Below, in pieces: positions 19,549 to 31,243 of a DNA stretch of 64,000 nt (position 1 is the stretch's first letter; each line of letters begins with the position of its first letter). The stretch lies in contig JAGFNQ010007663.1 of the NCBI GenBank assembly GCA_024364735.1, forward strand, positions 32,186 to 96,185. The letters run 5' to 3'. A program made the position numbers and the translations under genes. A model generated the notes under the pieces. It was given only the letters and a program-made list of their open reading frames with translations. It was not told where the DNA came from and ran no database searches. Source of the stretch: Boesenbergia rotunda. Its lineage: Eukaryota > Streptophyta > Magnoliopsida > Zingiberales > Zingiberaceae.

Positions 19549-21409
19549 GGGAGCATAGGTCTCTCGTAATCAAGGCCTTCAACTTGACTATAACCCTTGG
19601 CTACTATGCGTGCCTTGTTTCTTACGATTTCTCCCTTATGGTTCAATTTGTTCTTAAAGACCTATTTGGTTCCAATAATGGTGGTCTTCTTAGGTCTAGG
19701 GACTAAGTCCCAAACTTGACTTCTCTCGAATTGACCTAGTTCATCTTGCATGGCAATGATCCAATCAGGATCATTTAATGCTTCATCAATTTTTCTAGGT
19801 TCAATTTCGGAAATTAGGGCACAACTTCATTAGCCTCATTCCTAAAGAATGATCTAGTCCTAATCCCATGGTGGATATCTCCAACAATTTGGTCTTGGGA
19901 GTGACTAGAGGCTAATCTAGTTTGCCTTGGTGTTGGAGGTGCTTCTTGAATGGTGTCACTAGACACAAACTCAGCCTCAGGGTCCGGCTGATCTAAGTGT
20001 GGTCTAGGCTCACCGTCGTCAGACTCATCAACATCATCTCCAACACTCGGACTTCCATTCAAACCTAGTTTCCTAAGTTCGAATTGAACTCCTTCTACAT
20101 TTTCTGATAGGTCAATTGCCTTTGGAATTTCTTCAAAGACAATATCAGAAGACTCTTCAACCAATCTAGACCTCTTGTTGTAGACTCGATAAGCTTTGCT
20201 GACGAGAGAGTACCCGACCAGTATCCCTTCATCAGCTTTCGCTGTGAACTTTCCAAGATGGTCCTTGGTGTTTAGAATAAACATCTTACAACCAAACACC
20301 CTAAGATGTTTAACCGTAGGTGGTTTTCCAAACCAAAGTTCATGAGGAGTCTTCCCTAGAAATCTGTGAATGAGGACTCGATTTTGCACATAGTAAGCTA
20401 TATTTACAGCTTCGGCTCATAAGGAACTCGATAATGAGTACTCATTAAGCATGCTTCGTGCAACCTCTTGTAAGACTCGGTTCTTCCTCTCTACAACACC
20501 ATTTTGTTGTGGTGTTCTAGGAGTGGCGAACTCATGTCTATATCCTCTCTTTTGACAAAACTCTAAAAATCGTTGATTTTGAAATTCACCTCCATGATCA
20601 CTCCTAATTGTTTTTATTGTTGATGATTTTTCATTTTCAACTCTTCTACAAAAGGAAATGAAAACATTTAAGGTTTGATCCTTATATTTTAGAAAATATG
20701 TCCAAGTATATCTAGTAAAATCATCAATGATCACAAAACAATATCTGCTACCATTCAAGGATATAATAGTACTACAATCAAACAAGTCCATATGAAGTAG
20801 ATCTAAAGCGGTAGATGTACTTACAGTGCTTTTACCTTTATGTGCAGATTTTGTTTACTTACCCATTTGACATGCATCACAAAGTTTGTCCTTTTCATAC
20901 TTGATGCTTGGTAAGCCACGAACTAGTCCCTTGTTGGCCAGCTTCCGGATATTCTTCATGTTCACATGTGCCAATCTCCGGTGCCAAAGGGTAGACTCAT
21001 CTTCTCTTGACATGAAACACTTAATAAAAGCATTAGTAGCACTTTTAAAAGAAACATGATAAATGTTATCTATCCTTGTGCCTACTAGTACTGTGTCAAA
21101 TGTGTCATGTTGTCTAACTAGACATTGACTTGATTGAAAATCAATTGTGTAACCCGCATCACACAATTGACTGACACTTAGGAGATTAAATGTCATCCCC
21201 TTGACTAGAAGGACTTTCTTAATCCTAAGACATTCAGATATTTGAATGTCTCCTATCTCTATAACTTTAAGACTACCATTATTACCAAAGGAAACATTAC
21301 CTCTATTTTTGCTTTGAAGGGTAGTGAATAATGATCTATCACCGGTCATATGTTTGGAGCACCCACTATCAACGAACCAAGTTGATAGATGCTCCCCCTC
21401 AATCAAAGC
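19549..21409 (-). pseudogene. Element E protease and integrase
   Basis: Minus-strand aspartic protease (TWFVDSGCSKHMTGD, the DSG active site), GAG-pre-integrase with HHCC finger (LWHRRLAHVN, KLCDACQMGK), and integrase core (MDLFDCS, SDHGGEF, PQQNGVVERKNR, the D, D and E residues), then the INT C-terminus and the start of RT (VRNKARIVAKGYS near 19600). In-frame stops at 20855-20857 (TAA for a likely Gln) and 20417-20419 (TGA for a likely Trp) lie in an otherwise constant frame; a frameshift near 19815 and another near 19550 follow. Confidence 0.93.
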
Positions 21410-23034
21410 CTACATAATGCGAAAAATGGAAGATTTAGGTACCCAAACCTTGGGACCTAATGCATCTACAATGCAAGACTTAGGCACCCATACCTTGACC
21501 ACTTTCTTTTGAATCCTAGGAGTCTTAAGTGATCTAACATCAGTCCTAGACATCAAAGAAACAAAAGATGGTTCCTTAGGTTGGTAACCAATACCGGCCC
21601 TATTGTAAACCGCCCTTTGTGCATTTAGAATCATGTCTAGAGTCTTTGAGCTAGTTGAGAATTTCTCAAGAACACTCTTGAGTCTCTCAACTTCACTCTT
21701 CAAAGATTTGTTCTCATCTTCTAACAATTCTACATGCAAATCATCAATATCCTCATCCTTAGAGGATTTCAATTGTTCAACTTCTACTTTCAATGCTTTA
21801 ACCTTATTTTTTGATTTCTTTAACATTTCGGTTAAGCATGCAATGGTTCTATAGCATTTATCAAGTTCGGGAGAGATTACCTCTTCATCATCTGAAGATG
21901 ATGAAGCCGTGTTTGATGAGTCACTCGATTCATCACTGCTTTCTTGATCTTCAAGAGCCAGAGTGCCACATGGCGAGTACTCTTCTCCTCTCTCTCTTCT
22001 TCGGATGAGCTAGAGGAGGATTCATCTAAAGTGGCCTTCAAGGTCTTCTTCTTCTTCTTTGATTTCTCCTTCTTCTTCTTGGATTTCTCCTCCTTCTTCT
22101 TTAGCTTTGGGCATTCATACTTGAAGTGCCCTTTCTTGCTACACTCATAACAAGTAACATTAGACTTATCAATCTTAACTTCACTAGGGTTACCTTTACC
22201 CTTGAAGCGTCGACTCTTCCTCATTATTCTTTTAACAAAGTTGGCCATCTCGGAGGAAGAAGATTTACTGCCATCATCCTCGGACTCGGATTCGGATTCG
22301 GATGAAGATGAAGAGACTTCCTTCTCCTTCTTCTTCTCCTTTTTCTTCTTAGTCTTTTCCCCTGCCACAAGAGCAATCCCCTTCTCCTTGGGGCCTTTGT
22401 TAGCCATCTCATGTAGCTCCATTTCACAAAATAAGTCATCTAACTTTACAATTGATAAATCCTTAGAGACCTTGTAGGCATTCACCATGGATGACCACAA
22501 GGCATTCCTTGGAAAAGCTTTTAGCACATACCTCACTAGGTCGTGGTTCTCGACCTTTTCATCAATAGAATGAAGTCCATTGAGGACTTCCTTGAACCAG
22601 CTATGAAGCTCACTCACCGTTTCACTCTCCTTCATAGAGAGGTTTTGTAATTGGTTGAGGAACAAGTCCCTCTTGGCGATTCTCGAGTCTCGGGTGCCCT
22701 CATGGAGTTCAATGAGCTTATTCCACAAATCCTTTGCGCTTGTAAAGGGACCAACCTTGATTAGTTGGTCTTTGTTCATTCCACATTGCAAAGTCACCAC
22801 CGCCTTCGCATCGGCTTCTCCTTTGCGGGTTTGCTCAACCGACCACCGGGATGACTCCAATTCTTTTCCCTCTTTTCCCTCCGCGTCTCTTGGAGGAGTG
22901 AAGCCCTCCTTCACGGAGAACCACATTCCGATGTCGGTCTTGAGATAGTATTCCATCCAAGACCTCCAATATTGGAAATCGGAGCCATCGAAGAAGGGAG
23001 GCCGAGTGGTGCTAAATCCTTCTCTCAAAGCCAT
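21410..23034 (-). pseudogene. Element E Gag
   Basis: Begins ATG at 23034 (MALREGFS), 46 bases from the PBS. Full capsid-like region with both halves (YWRSWMEYYL; NQLQNLSMKE; LVRYVLKAFPRNALW), a Lys/Ser/Glu-rich linker, one zinc knuckle (C295 to C308, CYECSKKGHFKYEC), a Lys-rich tract, then a one-base frameshift near 21975 and a coiled-coil-like region (LEDENKSLKSEVERLKSVLE) ending in a TAG at 21410-21412 in frame with the protease. The C-terminal GIGYQPKEP region matches the GLGYRSK region of the TR1 mini-Gag, tying the two families. Confidence 0.92.
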
Positions 23035-23080
23035 CTTGTTGTAAGCTCTCGGTTGTTAATCCGCTTGAACAGAGCCCCAA

Positions 23081-23092
23081 GCTCTGATACCA
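23081..23092 (-). other. Element E primer-binding site
   Basis: Plus strand GCTCTGATACCA, i.e. TGGTATCAGAGC on the minus strand, two bases from the 5' LTR. Confidence 0.9.
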
Positions 23093-23895
23093 CTTGTTGG
23101 TGCTTGGATGGCTAGAGAGGGGGGATGAATATTGCCAGACACAAAAATGACTTTCACTTTCGAACTTCTGCACCTAGGGTTAGTAGCACAACAGAAGCAA
23201 TACAAGATATAGCAGCGAGAACAAAGTGCAGAAACTAAAGACAAATCAAAACGCTAACAAAGAGGATTTACAAGGTTCGGGGATAACTTGCTCCTACTCC
23301 TTGGCGTGCCCTTAAGGTGGGTGATCCCTTAATCGTCGGCAGATCAAGCCCCGGAAAATCCGGATAGAATGCAACCTCCTTCTCGGTGGAGTAACCTCTC
23401 CACAGCGTTTCAAGATGAATGAAATATTAAGTATAGGAAACACAATAAGGAACCTTACAGAGCACTTAGGACAGCAAGAACACAAGCAAACTTCTCACCG
23501 AGCTCCACCCAGCACAGATCTCACGCAAGAACTCCCTTCTTCGTGTCTTCTTGCTGATGGACTCGCCAAGCTTCTTGTTTCTCCTCCAAGTGCTCAAGTA
23601 ACATAAGGTTGCTCAAGAGATGGATCAAAGATGTCGCAAGAGCACAAGAGTTGTAGCAGCAGTAAGAAGTTTCGCAAGCTCTAACAACAACTTCTTCTCT
23701 TCTCCACTTCTTAGGTCCTTTAAGCATCTGGCCTCTGCAGGTCACATTGCCAGCCACTAGACGCTCCACTGCAGCTTACTAGCTGCTCATCTGCCACTGT
23801 CCAACTACCCTGACCTCTCCTGGACTCCCTGAGCTTCCCTCAGCCGAGCCCCAGTCAGTAGCTCCAGCAGCCGTTGCAACCTGAGATGAAGAAAC

Positions 23896-25254
23896 TGTAA
23901 GATCGATGCACGTGAGAGGGGGGTGAATCACGTGACTTTTAAAAAATTAAATCAGAGTGCTTTAAAGAGCGTGCACAGCGGAAATGAAAGAGACGAAAAA
24001 CAAACACGCAAACACGAACGATTTTTACTTCGTTCGGAGCCTTCGGCGACTCCTACTCGAAGGCCCAGGTCCCTCGGACCTTTCCGTTGGGCAATCTACT
24101 AAAACTCTCTATCGGTCAACCCCGATAGAGTAGGCGAGTACAAATGAAATGAAAGTGTGACAACCCCACACTTTCAAGTAATTAAGTGCAATAAAGTATT
24201 AAAAGAAATTCTTCTTTTTACCGACGTCCGGAGTAGGTCGACTCTTTCGGGGCAGCGGGACGTCGTCGGCTCGAAGTGTAGCGTTTCCGGAGCAGGGCGC
24301 GAGCGTAGAAGAACTTGGAGCGTTGAAAAAAGTGTTGTTCTTTGAAGAGGGTCGAGGCCCTCTTTATATAGGGCAGGGGCGCCCGACATGCTCGGGGCGC
24401 CCCCCACGTGGCTGTAGATCCGGCGATGCTCCGGTCAGAGCTAATCTCGTCTACTTCGGGATTGCTTTTGACTGGGGCGCCCGACGCGCGCGGGGCGCCC
24501 GATTGACCGGTCAAAATCCCATCTTCTGGCTTCGCGAGGGTGAGCTGCAGCCGCCTTCAGTGGCGTGGCACAGTGGGCGCCCGAGACATGCGGGGCGCCC
24601 CCAATTGCGCTGCTGTCGGGGCGTTTACCTCTCCGCTGACTTTGGGTTGACTCTGGGGCGCCCGACACATCCGGGGCGCCCTGCTCAGCTACGGCCTCAC
24701 TCCTTTGAGGCTCTCTGAGCTGCAGAAACACAGTCCTTCGTCCTGCATCCAGGGTTAGTCCAAAACAAGGATAGCACAATTTTATATGGACTAAAATAAG
24801 ATATAATTCTAAGTTAATTAGATCCTGTCTCCCAGACCAGGATCTAACCAGGACTCAACTTAGATCACCTAAATGGGTCTAAGTTGGACCGCGCCTAAAG
24901 TCCAAGATTGGACTCGTCCTCACTGGGTCGCTCCTCCAGTGACTTACCTTACTTACCCATTGTGCAGTTCTACTTGACTTCTTGATCCTACCAGGACTTC
25001 CTGCCAAGGCTCAACCACCTTGGTCTTCTTGCCAAGTCTCAACCAACTTGGTCTTCAGCCAGTTGTCAGGTCCCGCGGACCCAACTGGACTTCCCGCCAG
25101 GACTCAACCATCCTGGACTTCAGCCTGGTGTCTGGTCCTAAGTCTTTCAATCCTGCACACTTGGTAAAGAGGTTAAACACACACAACCCTAACTTTAACC
25201 ACTTTGTCATACATCAAAACCCGAGTTTGACCGTTAGTGCAAACTGCACCAACA
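23896..25254 (-). mobile_element. Solo LTR H
   Basis: 1,359 bp, TGTAAGATCG to ACTGCACCAACA, with perfect TSD GAAAC (23891-23895 and 25255-25259). It shares the start pattern of a minus-oriented copia LTR (GAGGGGGGTGAATCA...AGCGGAAATG). It contains four GGGCGCCCGA...CGGGGCGCCC dyads (24370-24690). TATATAGGG-like sequence near 24365 fits a reverse-strand TATA. No coding sequence. Confidence 0.92.
24378..24682. repeat. GGGCGCCCGA dyads in LTR H
   Basis: Four inverted repeats: GGGGCGCCCGACATGCTCGG-GGCGCCCC, the same with GACGCGCGC, with GAGACATG and with GACACATC loops. The stems are nearly invariant while the loops vary. Confidence 0.9.
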
Positions 25255-26083
25255 GAAACATCCAAACCTGATACATGGAAAGAACCCAGTTGACCCTCCT
25301 TCAATGTTTGAAGTCATCCCTGTCACCTGCACACTCAATCAGAGATTTAGCAAATGAAATCAAACTTGTATCAGTAATAACAGAGAAGATCAAAGTGACA
25401 TCAGTAGTGTATCAGTGAAAGCAGACGCGAACAGACGTGATCAGAGCGTCTGACAGCGCGTTTGAATTAAAGTGATCGATCACCGAACCGATCCAGGGAT
25501 CGTGGATCGGTCACCGGACCGATCCATAGCTTTGCTGGGACTCCCAGCTTTCACAACCACAAAGGCCTGATCGGTCACCAGACCGATCAGGTTGTAGCCT
25601 GATCGGTCAGCAGACCGATCAGGAAGCTTCCTGACCGATCAGGCTCCAGCCTGATCGGTTATAAGGATTATCTCGCGACATTTGATCGTTCACCAGAACG
25701 ATCTGAACAGTATCTTAGATCGGTCACCAGACCGATCAGGAGCCGAACAGAACCCAACCAAACCTTTCTGTTCTCTCCCTGATCGGCCACCAGACCGATC
25801 AGGAGCCGAACAGAAAAGCTTCTGTTCTCTCCCTGATCGGTCACCAGACCGATCAGGAGCCGAACATAATCCTAGCCAAGTTTCTGTTCTCTCCCTGATC
25901 AGTCACCATACCGATTAGTCATAGCTAGATCGGTCACCAGACCGATCCACTAACCAAGTTCGTGCCAACTTTGCCTGATCAGTCACCAGACCGATCCAGC
26001 CAAAGTCAAATCCATTCCAAGTCAAGAGAATGGGCTCCCAGCCTTCTCTGACTCGTGCTCAGTCCCACGGACCAAGACTTCAT

Positions 26084-28278
26084 TGTAACGCCTGAAAATT
26101 CTCGAAACTAATTTTAGAAATATCTTAGAATTTATTCCGAATTTATGGATATTTTTATAGAATTTTTCCGTAAACGAAAGTGGCAAAAAGGGGTAAAAAG
26201 AGAAAAATACATAGGTGGGATTTGATCCCTAAACCTAGGCTATGAGAGGAGGAGGGGCGGACCAAGTGGGCTAGCTTGCTTTTGTTGAAATAAATTAGCG
26301 GAAACAATAGATAAGGTAGAATTAGTTAAATTTTTTTCCATAAGTATAAAAGGGAAACTTAGGGCTTTTTTTATTCATTCTTTCCCTCACATCCTCTCTC
26401 CGCCGACTCCCTCTCTCCCTCTCACGATTTTTTTCTTCCTCTCGCCCTCTCTCTCGCCCAAGACAAAGGAGAAGCCAAGGGAAGGTCTCAAGAGGCCCTA
26501 TTTTCTACGAGAACTCTCGTAGACGCGAGGAGAACGCCAAGGAGCAAGAAGAACGTCGAAATTCGATGTTCCCTCGGGAATTTCAGATTTTATTCGTAAG
26601 GAAAACCTAGCGCAGGATGTAAGTATCCCTCACCTGCAGTATAAGTAGTTTCGGATGATTTTCCATATGCTTTATTTCCTTGTATTTATGCTTTACGATT
26701 AGAAATCGTAAATTATGAACAAGCACGCACATTAGGTGTTTGTTAAAATGTTCAGTTCAGTTAATGCTATAGAAAGCATTAAAGAATAGAAATTCTTGCT
26801 CCAGTTTATGATGGGGACCAAGGTCCAACGGGATGGGCTCCTAGTTGCCCCTAGGTTTAGATAACCTAGTAAAAGCAAGAATCAGAAGAGAAAAAGAAAA
26901 GTATAAAAGAACTATTTTATTTTCAGTTGGCATTGTACCGGACTTCGGTCCAGGGATGGGCTCCAAGTTGCCCCTAGGTTCAGATAACCTAGTATGGGAT
27001 GGGCTCCTAGTTGCCCCTAGGTTTAGATAACCTAGTAGAACCCTAATGGATTCGGGATTTGCTACCTCGGGTTTATTAGGGATGCGCGCACAGTTGGTAC
27101 ATTGCCGGGCCCACAGCAGTTGATTATTACTTTCACCTACTATATGTATTTAGTATTCAGAAATTCATATTAGCATGTGGTGAAGTTAATAATTAGTTTT
27201 ATGTTAGTTAGTTTCAGTTCCAGTTCAGATATATATGTCATGCTATAGCTTACTTTTCAGTTCTAGTTTAGTATGTGCCATGTCTCAGTTATTTGCCATG
27301 ACATTTTATGACATGTATTTTAGCATGAGCATAACATGATTGTTTATGAACATGAGCGTGTATTTGCATAGCATGTTTTGAAAAGCATAATCCGAGATTT
27401 TATAGTTTTGTGAGGCTAGATGGTACTTACTAAGCTTTATGCTTATTAGTTTGCATTTCCTTATACTGCAGATACAGGTAAAGGAAAGCACTAGTAGCGG
27501 AGGCGGCGGGCTTGATGCAAAGTGTGTGTGGTGGTGGAGTTGGAATAAAAGTCTTCGGAACTTGCAAAGCATAGAAAGTCTTTATTATGCTCCTTTAGTT
27601 ATTCCGCAATAAATTATGTGAACCATGTATGAATTTAATTAAACTTGTATTCGTGGTGCCTAGTATGCTTCTTTAGTTTTCTTGTTTATGCTTCTTCAGT
27701 TATTTCGCGATATATTATGAGAACCATGTATTAACCTGTCTAGACTCGTTATTTGTGGTGCCTAGTATATTAAAGTAGTTTATTCACCTATGTTAATACT
27801 TGATTAGCGAATGTTGAATGATAGGAGTTACTACTTGTAATATGATAATTTAGATCCATGCTTAAGCTTTAGAGATAAGAACTTGACACTTTTGATTTAC
27901 ATGCTAAATACATAGGATATGCTTGTTTTAAGATATATGCACCATATAGAATGACATGTAGTGGCTAAGAATGCCCTTAGATATGAATAATGAATGGTTT
28001 CAATAAGAAGTTGATACAAACTTGGCACATTTATATTATGCTTTTACATATCGTTGTTGAGATTCCTACCAAGCCTATAAAATTAAAGTTTTTGTTTTAT
28101 TTTGGCTGGTTAGTACTTTAAACATGATTATGAATGGTTAGTTCAGTAAATAGCGAAATAAGAAATTTTAAATTCTCCCAGTTGATTTAGCATTATTAGA
28201 AATCATTAATCAGTCAGCCAGTCAGTTAGTTAGTAGCGATCCGCCTTAAAGCTTAGTACCAGAAGGCGGGTCGTTACA
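26084..28278 (+). repeat. Element G 5' LTR
   Basis: 2,195 bp, TGTAACGCCTGAAAATTC to GGGTCGTTACA. Partial internal duplication of GGATGGGCTCCTAGTTGCCC-CTAGGTTTAGATAACC occurs three times between 26830 and 27040. Confidence 0.92.
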
Positions 28279-28281
28279 GAG

Positions 28282-28293
28282 TGGTATCAGAGC
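28282..28293 (+). other. Element G primer-binding site
   Basis: TGGTATCAGAGC three bases after the LTR end. Confidence 0.92.
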
Positions 28294-28536
28294 AAGTTCC
28301 ATCTTTCCTCCTCACACACATCAGCATCAGACCTGCAGCTTCCAAGTAAGAGTATCTCTCACATTACCATATTTTCTTGCTTTCAGATTTATAGTATTTA
28401 CATGTTATTCATGCTATCTGTTTTCTAGTCAGTTCTTGTTTACATTTAACGGAAGCATGTTTAATACTTTAGTTTATATCTGATAGCATGTTTTTAGAAT
28501 TAGAATATGAACTGTATGTCCTCTGTCATTTAGATA

Positions 28537-29562
28537 ATGGCTAGAGGACGCCCAACTAGAAGGGCACCAGCTACTGAGCCTCAATAGGAGGCAACTGACA
28601 TAGTGACTCCACCTAATCTCGTGGAGATAGTAGCTCAGCTCCAGAGACAGATAGTTGAACAACAGCAAGAGATAGCCACTTTAAGGGCTAATCAGCAGAC
28701 CACACCTACTTCTACGCCAGGACCAAATGTGGAAACCCCAATAGTGATAGAGGTTCCACCTAGAGCACCAATCCCACCAATAGCACCAATAGCACCAAAA
28801 GCCCCAGCAGTAGGGGCTAGATGAGAAGCATATCGGGTTCAGTGGCAGAAGCTCAAACCAGAGACCTTTTCAGGCACTAGTGAACCATGGGATGCACACA
28901 CCTGGTTCAAAACCCTGGAGAGTACCATGGAGCTTCTGGACTGGCCAGAACAAGAGAAAGTGAAGTGCGCCTCTTTCTGCCTAGCAGGAGATGCTAGAAT
29001 GTGGTGGGAAAGGGTGAAGGCCAAGCGAGACATAAATCAGATGACGTGGGCCAACTTCGAAGCTGAGTTCTTCAAAGAATTCTTTCATATGTGGGTTACT
29101 AATCGACATTATGATGAATTCACTGAATTTCATCAAGGTAACCTATCAGTAGAGGAAGCCGTGAAGAGATTCAACAGGTTGGCGCGTCTGTGTCCTGAAT
29201 TAGTCAGCACCGAACGAGAGCGAGTCAGGCTAATGCTCAAGATGCTAAGGCCAGAAATAGCATTGAATGTGGCTAGCGGCGTTCATAGGCCGCAAACCTC
29301 AGAAGAACTAGTTAGCAGTGCTCTGATCACCGAGCACTACCTGAACAGCATGCAACAGCAGAAGTCAGTCATGATAGAATGTAAAGGCCAAGGCAGTTCA
29401 GGAACTCAGAAACCCCAGGGCGTTCACAGAGAAGTTAACTATACCTCCAGATGTACTCAGTGGCCAATTCTTAACCACCCTACCTTCAGGAGAGATTATG
29501 ACATCCACGCACTGACTCCGTGCAGTGCCAGTCAGTATAGCAAGCAGAGAGCTGTATGGTGA
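28537..29562 (+). pseudogene. Element G Gag
   Basis: ATG at 28537 (MARGRPTRRA), in-frame TAG at 28585-28587 and TGA at 28822-28824, then the retrotransposon gag domain (WDAHTWFKTLE, ARMWWERVKA, WANFEAEFFKEFF, FNRLARLCPELV). The CCHC zinc knuckle and the protease active-site region expected next are missing: the sequence jumps from HREVNYTSR to an anomalous stretch ending at 29562. This points to an internal deletion. Confidence 0.9.
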
Positions 29563-31243
29563 TCTGATAGTACTAGATATGACGATTATGATGTCATTTT
29601 TGGAATGGACTTCCTAATCAAGTACGGTGCCTCCATAGAATGCCGTAAAAGGAAAGTCATATTCCAACCTGAAGAAAGAGTGCAGTTTGAATACATCGAG
29701 AACCCAAGAGAAAAGCCAAGAAATTTCTCTCAGCTTTAAAAGCACAGAAACTGCTGATTCAGGATGTACGGATTTCTAGCACATGTAGTCAATACCGAAC
29801 AAGAGAAGGACCAAAAGCTAGAAGAGGTCCCAGTGGTATGTGACTACCCAGCAGTCTTCCCTGACGAGTTACCAGGCTTAGCACCAGACAGGGAGATAGA
29901 GTTTGAGATAGATCTCATTCCAGGTACCAACCCATTTCAAAAGCACCATACCGTATGGCTCCAGCAGAATTAAGAGAACTTGGGAGCAACTACAGGAGCT
30001 ACTCGACAAGGGCTTCATACGCCCTAGTCATTCACCTTGGGGAGCTCCCGTGTTGTTCGTGAAGAAGAAAGACGGGTCCATGCGCCTGTGTATAGATTAC
30101 CGGGCTTGAATCAAGTCACCATCAAGAACCGGTACCCTCTACCCAGGATCGATGATTTGTTCGATCAGCTAAAGGGATCCACAGTCTTCTCAAAGATAGA
30201 TTTGAGATCCGGCTATCACCAGGTCAAAGTCAGAGAGGTGATATTCCCAAGACAGCTTTCAGAACCAGATATGGGCACTACGAGTTTGTAGTCATGCCTT
30301 TTGGGGTCACAAATGCTCCAGCGACATTTATGGACCTCATGAACGAGTATTCAGGGAGTACTTAGATAAGTTTGTCATCGTCTTCATTGATGACATTCTT
30401 ATCTACTCAAGAACTCAGGAGGAACATGCTGAGCATCTCAGGACAGTATTGCAGATTCTTCAGCAGAGCCAGCTGTATGCAAAATTCTCTAAATGTGAAT
30501 TCTGGCTCGATCAGGTGTCTTTTCTAGGTCACATCATCTCCAAGGAAGGGGTGATGGTAGACCCCAGCAAAATAGAAGCAGTAAGTAACTGGATCAGACC
30601 GAAGAATGCTAGTGAGATCAGAAGTTTTCTGGGTCTAGCCGGTTACTACAGGAAGTTCGTAGAAAATTTCTCCAGAATAGCCTCCCCACTGACAGCTCTT
30701 ACTAGGAAGAACAAAAAGTTTCAGTGGACAGAGGACTGCGAGAACAGCTTTATAGAATTAAAGAGAAGATTGACTAGTGCTCCCATCCTGACTCTTCCAG
30801 AGACCACTGACAGCTTCGACATATATAGTGATGCTTCTAAATTAGGACTTGGGGCAGTACTGATGCAGAGTGGCAAGGTTATTGCCTATGCCTCTAGACA
30901 ACTCAAGGATTATGAGAAGAATTACCCTACCCATGACCTTGAGCTAGCTGCAGTAGTGTTCGCTCTCAAGATTTGGAGGCATTATTTATACGGAGCTCAG
31001 TGTAGGATTTTCACAGATCATCAGAGTCTAAAGTATTTCTTTACTCAGAAGGATCTGAACATGAGACAACGCAGGTGGCTTGAGCTAGTCAAGGATTATG
31101 ACATTGACATCCTCTACCATCCAAGTAAAGCTAATAAGGTGGCAGATGCACTTAGCAGAAAATCTAGTGCCACCCTACTAGCTTTGTCCACGATGTCACA
31201 GCCCCTTCGGAAGAGTTATCAGAGTTCGGACTGGAAATTTTAG
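29563..31243 (+). pseudogene. Element G protease remnant, reverse transcriptase and RNase H
   Basis: Starts with the C-terminal protease tail (DVIFGMDFLIKYGA), then RT N-terminus (YPAVFPDELPGL), WGAPVLFVKKKDGSMR (in a shifted frame), NRYPLPRIDDLFDQL, FSKIDLRSGYHQ, a frameshift near 30235, MPFGVTNAPATF, catalytic FIDD at 30383-30394, then LGLAGYYRKFV and RNase H (IYSDASKLGLGAVL, DHQSLKYFF, NKVADALSRK). At least three frame changes. Synthesis of cDNA is the family role; this copy cannot encode it. Confidence 0.93.

Larger units (their letters stand above)
14797..26083 (-). mobile_element. Element E: SIRE/Maximus-like Ty1/copia retrotransposon, minus strand
   Basis: Near-complete copia element read right to left: 5' LTR 23095-26083 (truncated by gypsy G and carrying solo LTR H), PBS 23081-23092, gag, protease, integrase, RT, RNase H, a 1.5 kb non-coding tail, PPT 16736-16750 and 3' LTR 14797-16735. 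Domain order PR-INT-RT-RH defines copia; the long LTRs, large gag and RT wording (ALYGLKQA-RVWYERLSTFL, YVDDII) fit the SIRE/Maximus clade by family knowledge. All ORFs are broken by stops and frameshifts. It inserted into LTR F (putative TSD CCCGG at 14792-14796). Confidence 0.9.
23095..26083 (-). repeat. Element E 5' LTR, split by solo LTR H and truncated by gypsy G
   Basis: Matches the 3' LTR from TGTTGGTGCTTGG onward. Solo LTR H (23896-25254) interrupts it, and it stops at ACCAAGACTTCAT where G begins; the remaining roughly 400 bp, including the minisatellite, would lie beyond G. Its dyad array (25475-26000) has one extra unit of about 54 bp compared with the 3' LTR. Confidence 0.9.

Noticed and set aside
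24218..24779. Overlapping ORFs in LTR H as Pro/Arg-rich proteins
   Set aside because: They translate GGCGCC dyads on both strands within a solo LTR with a perfect TSD.
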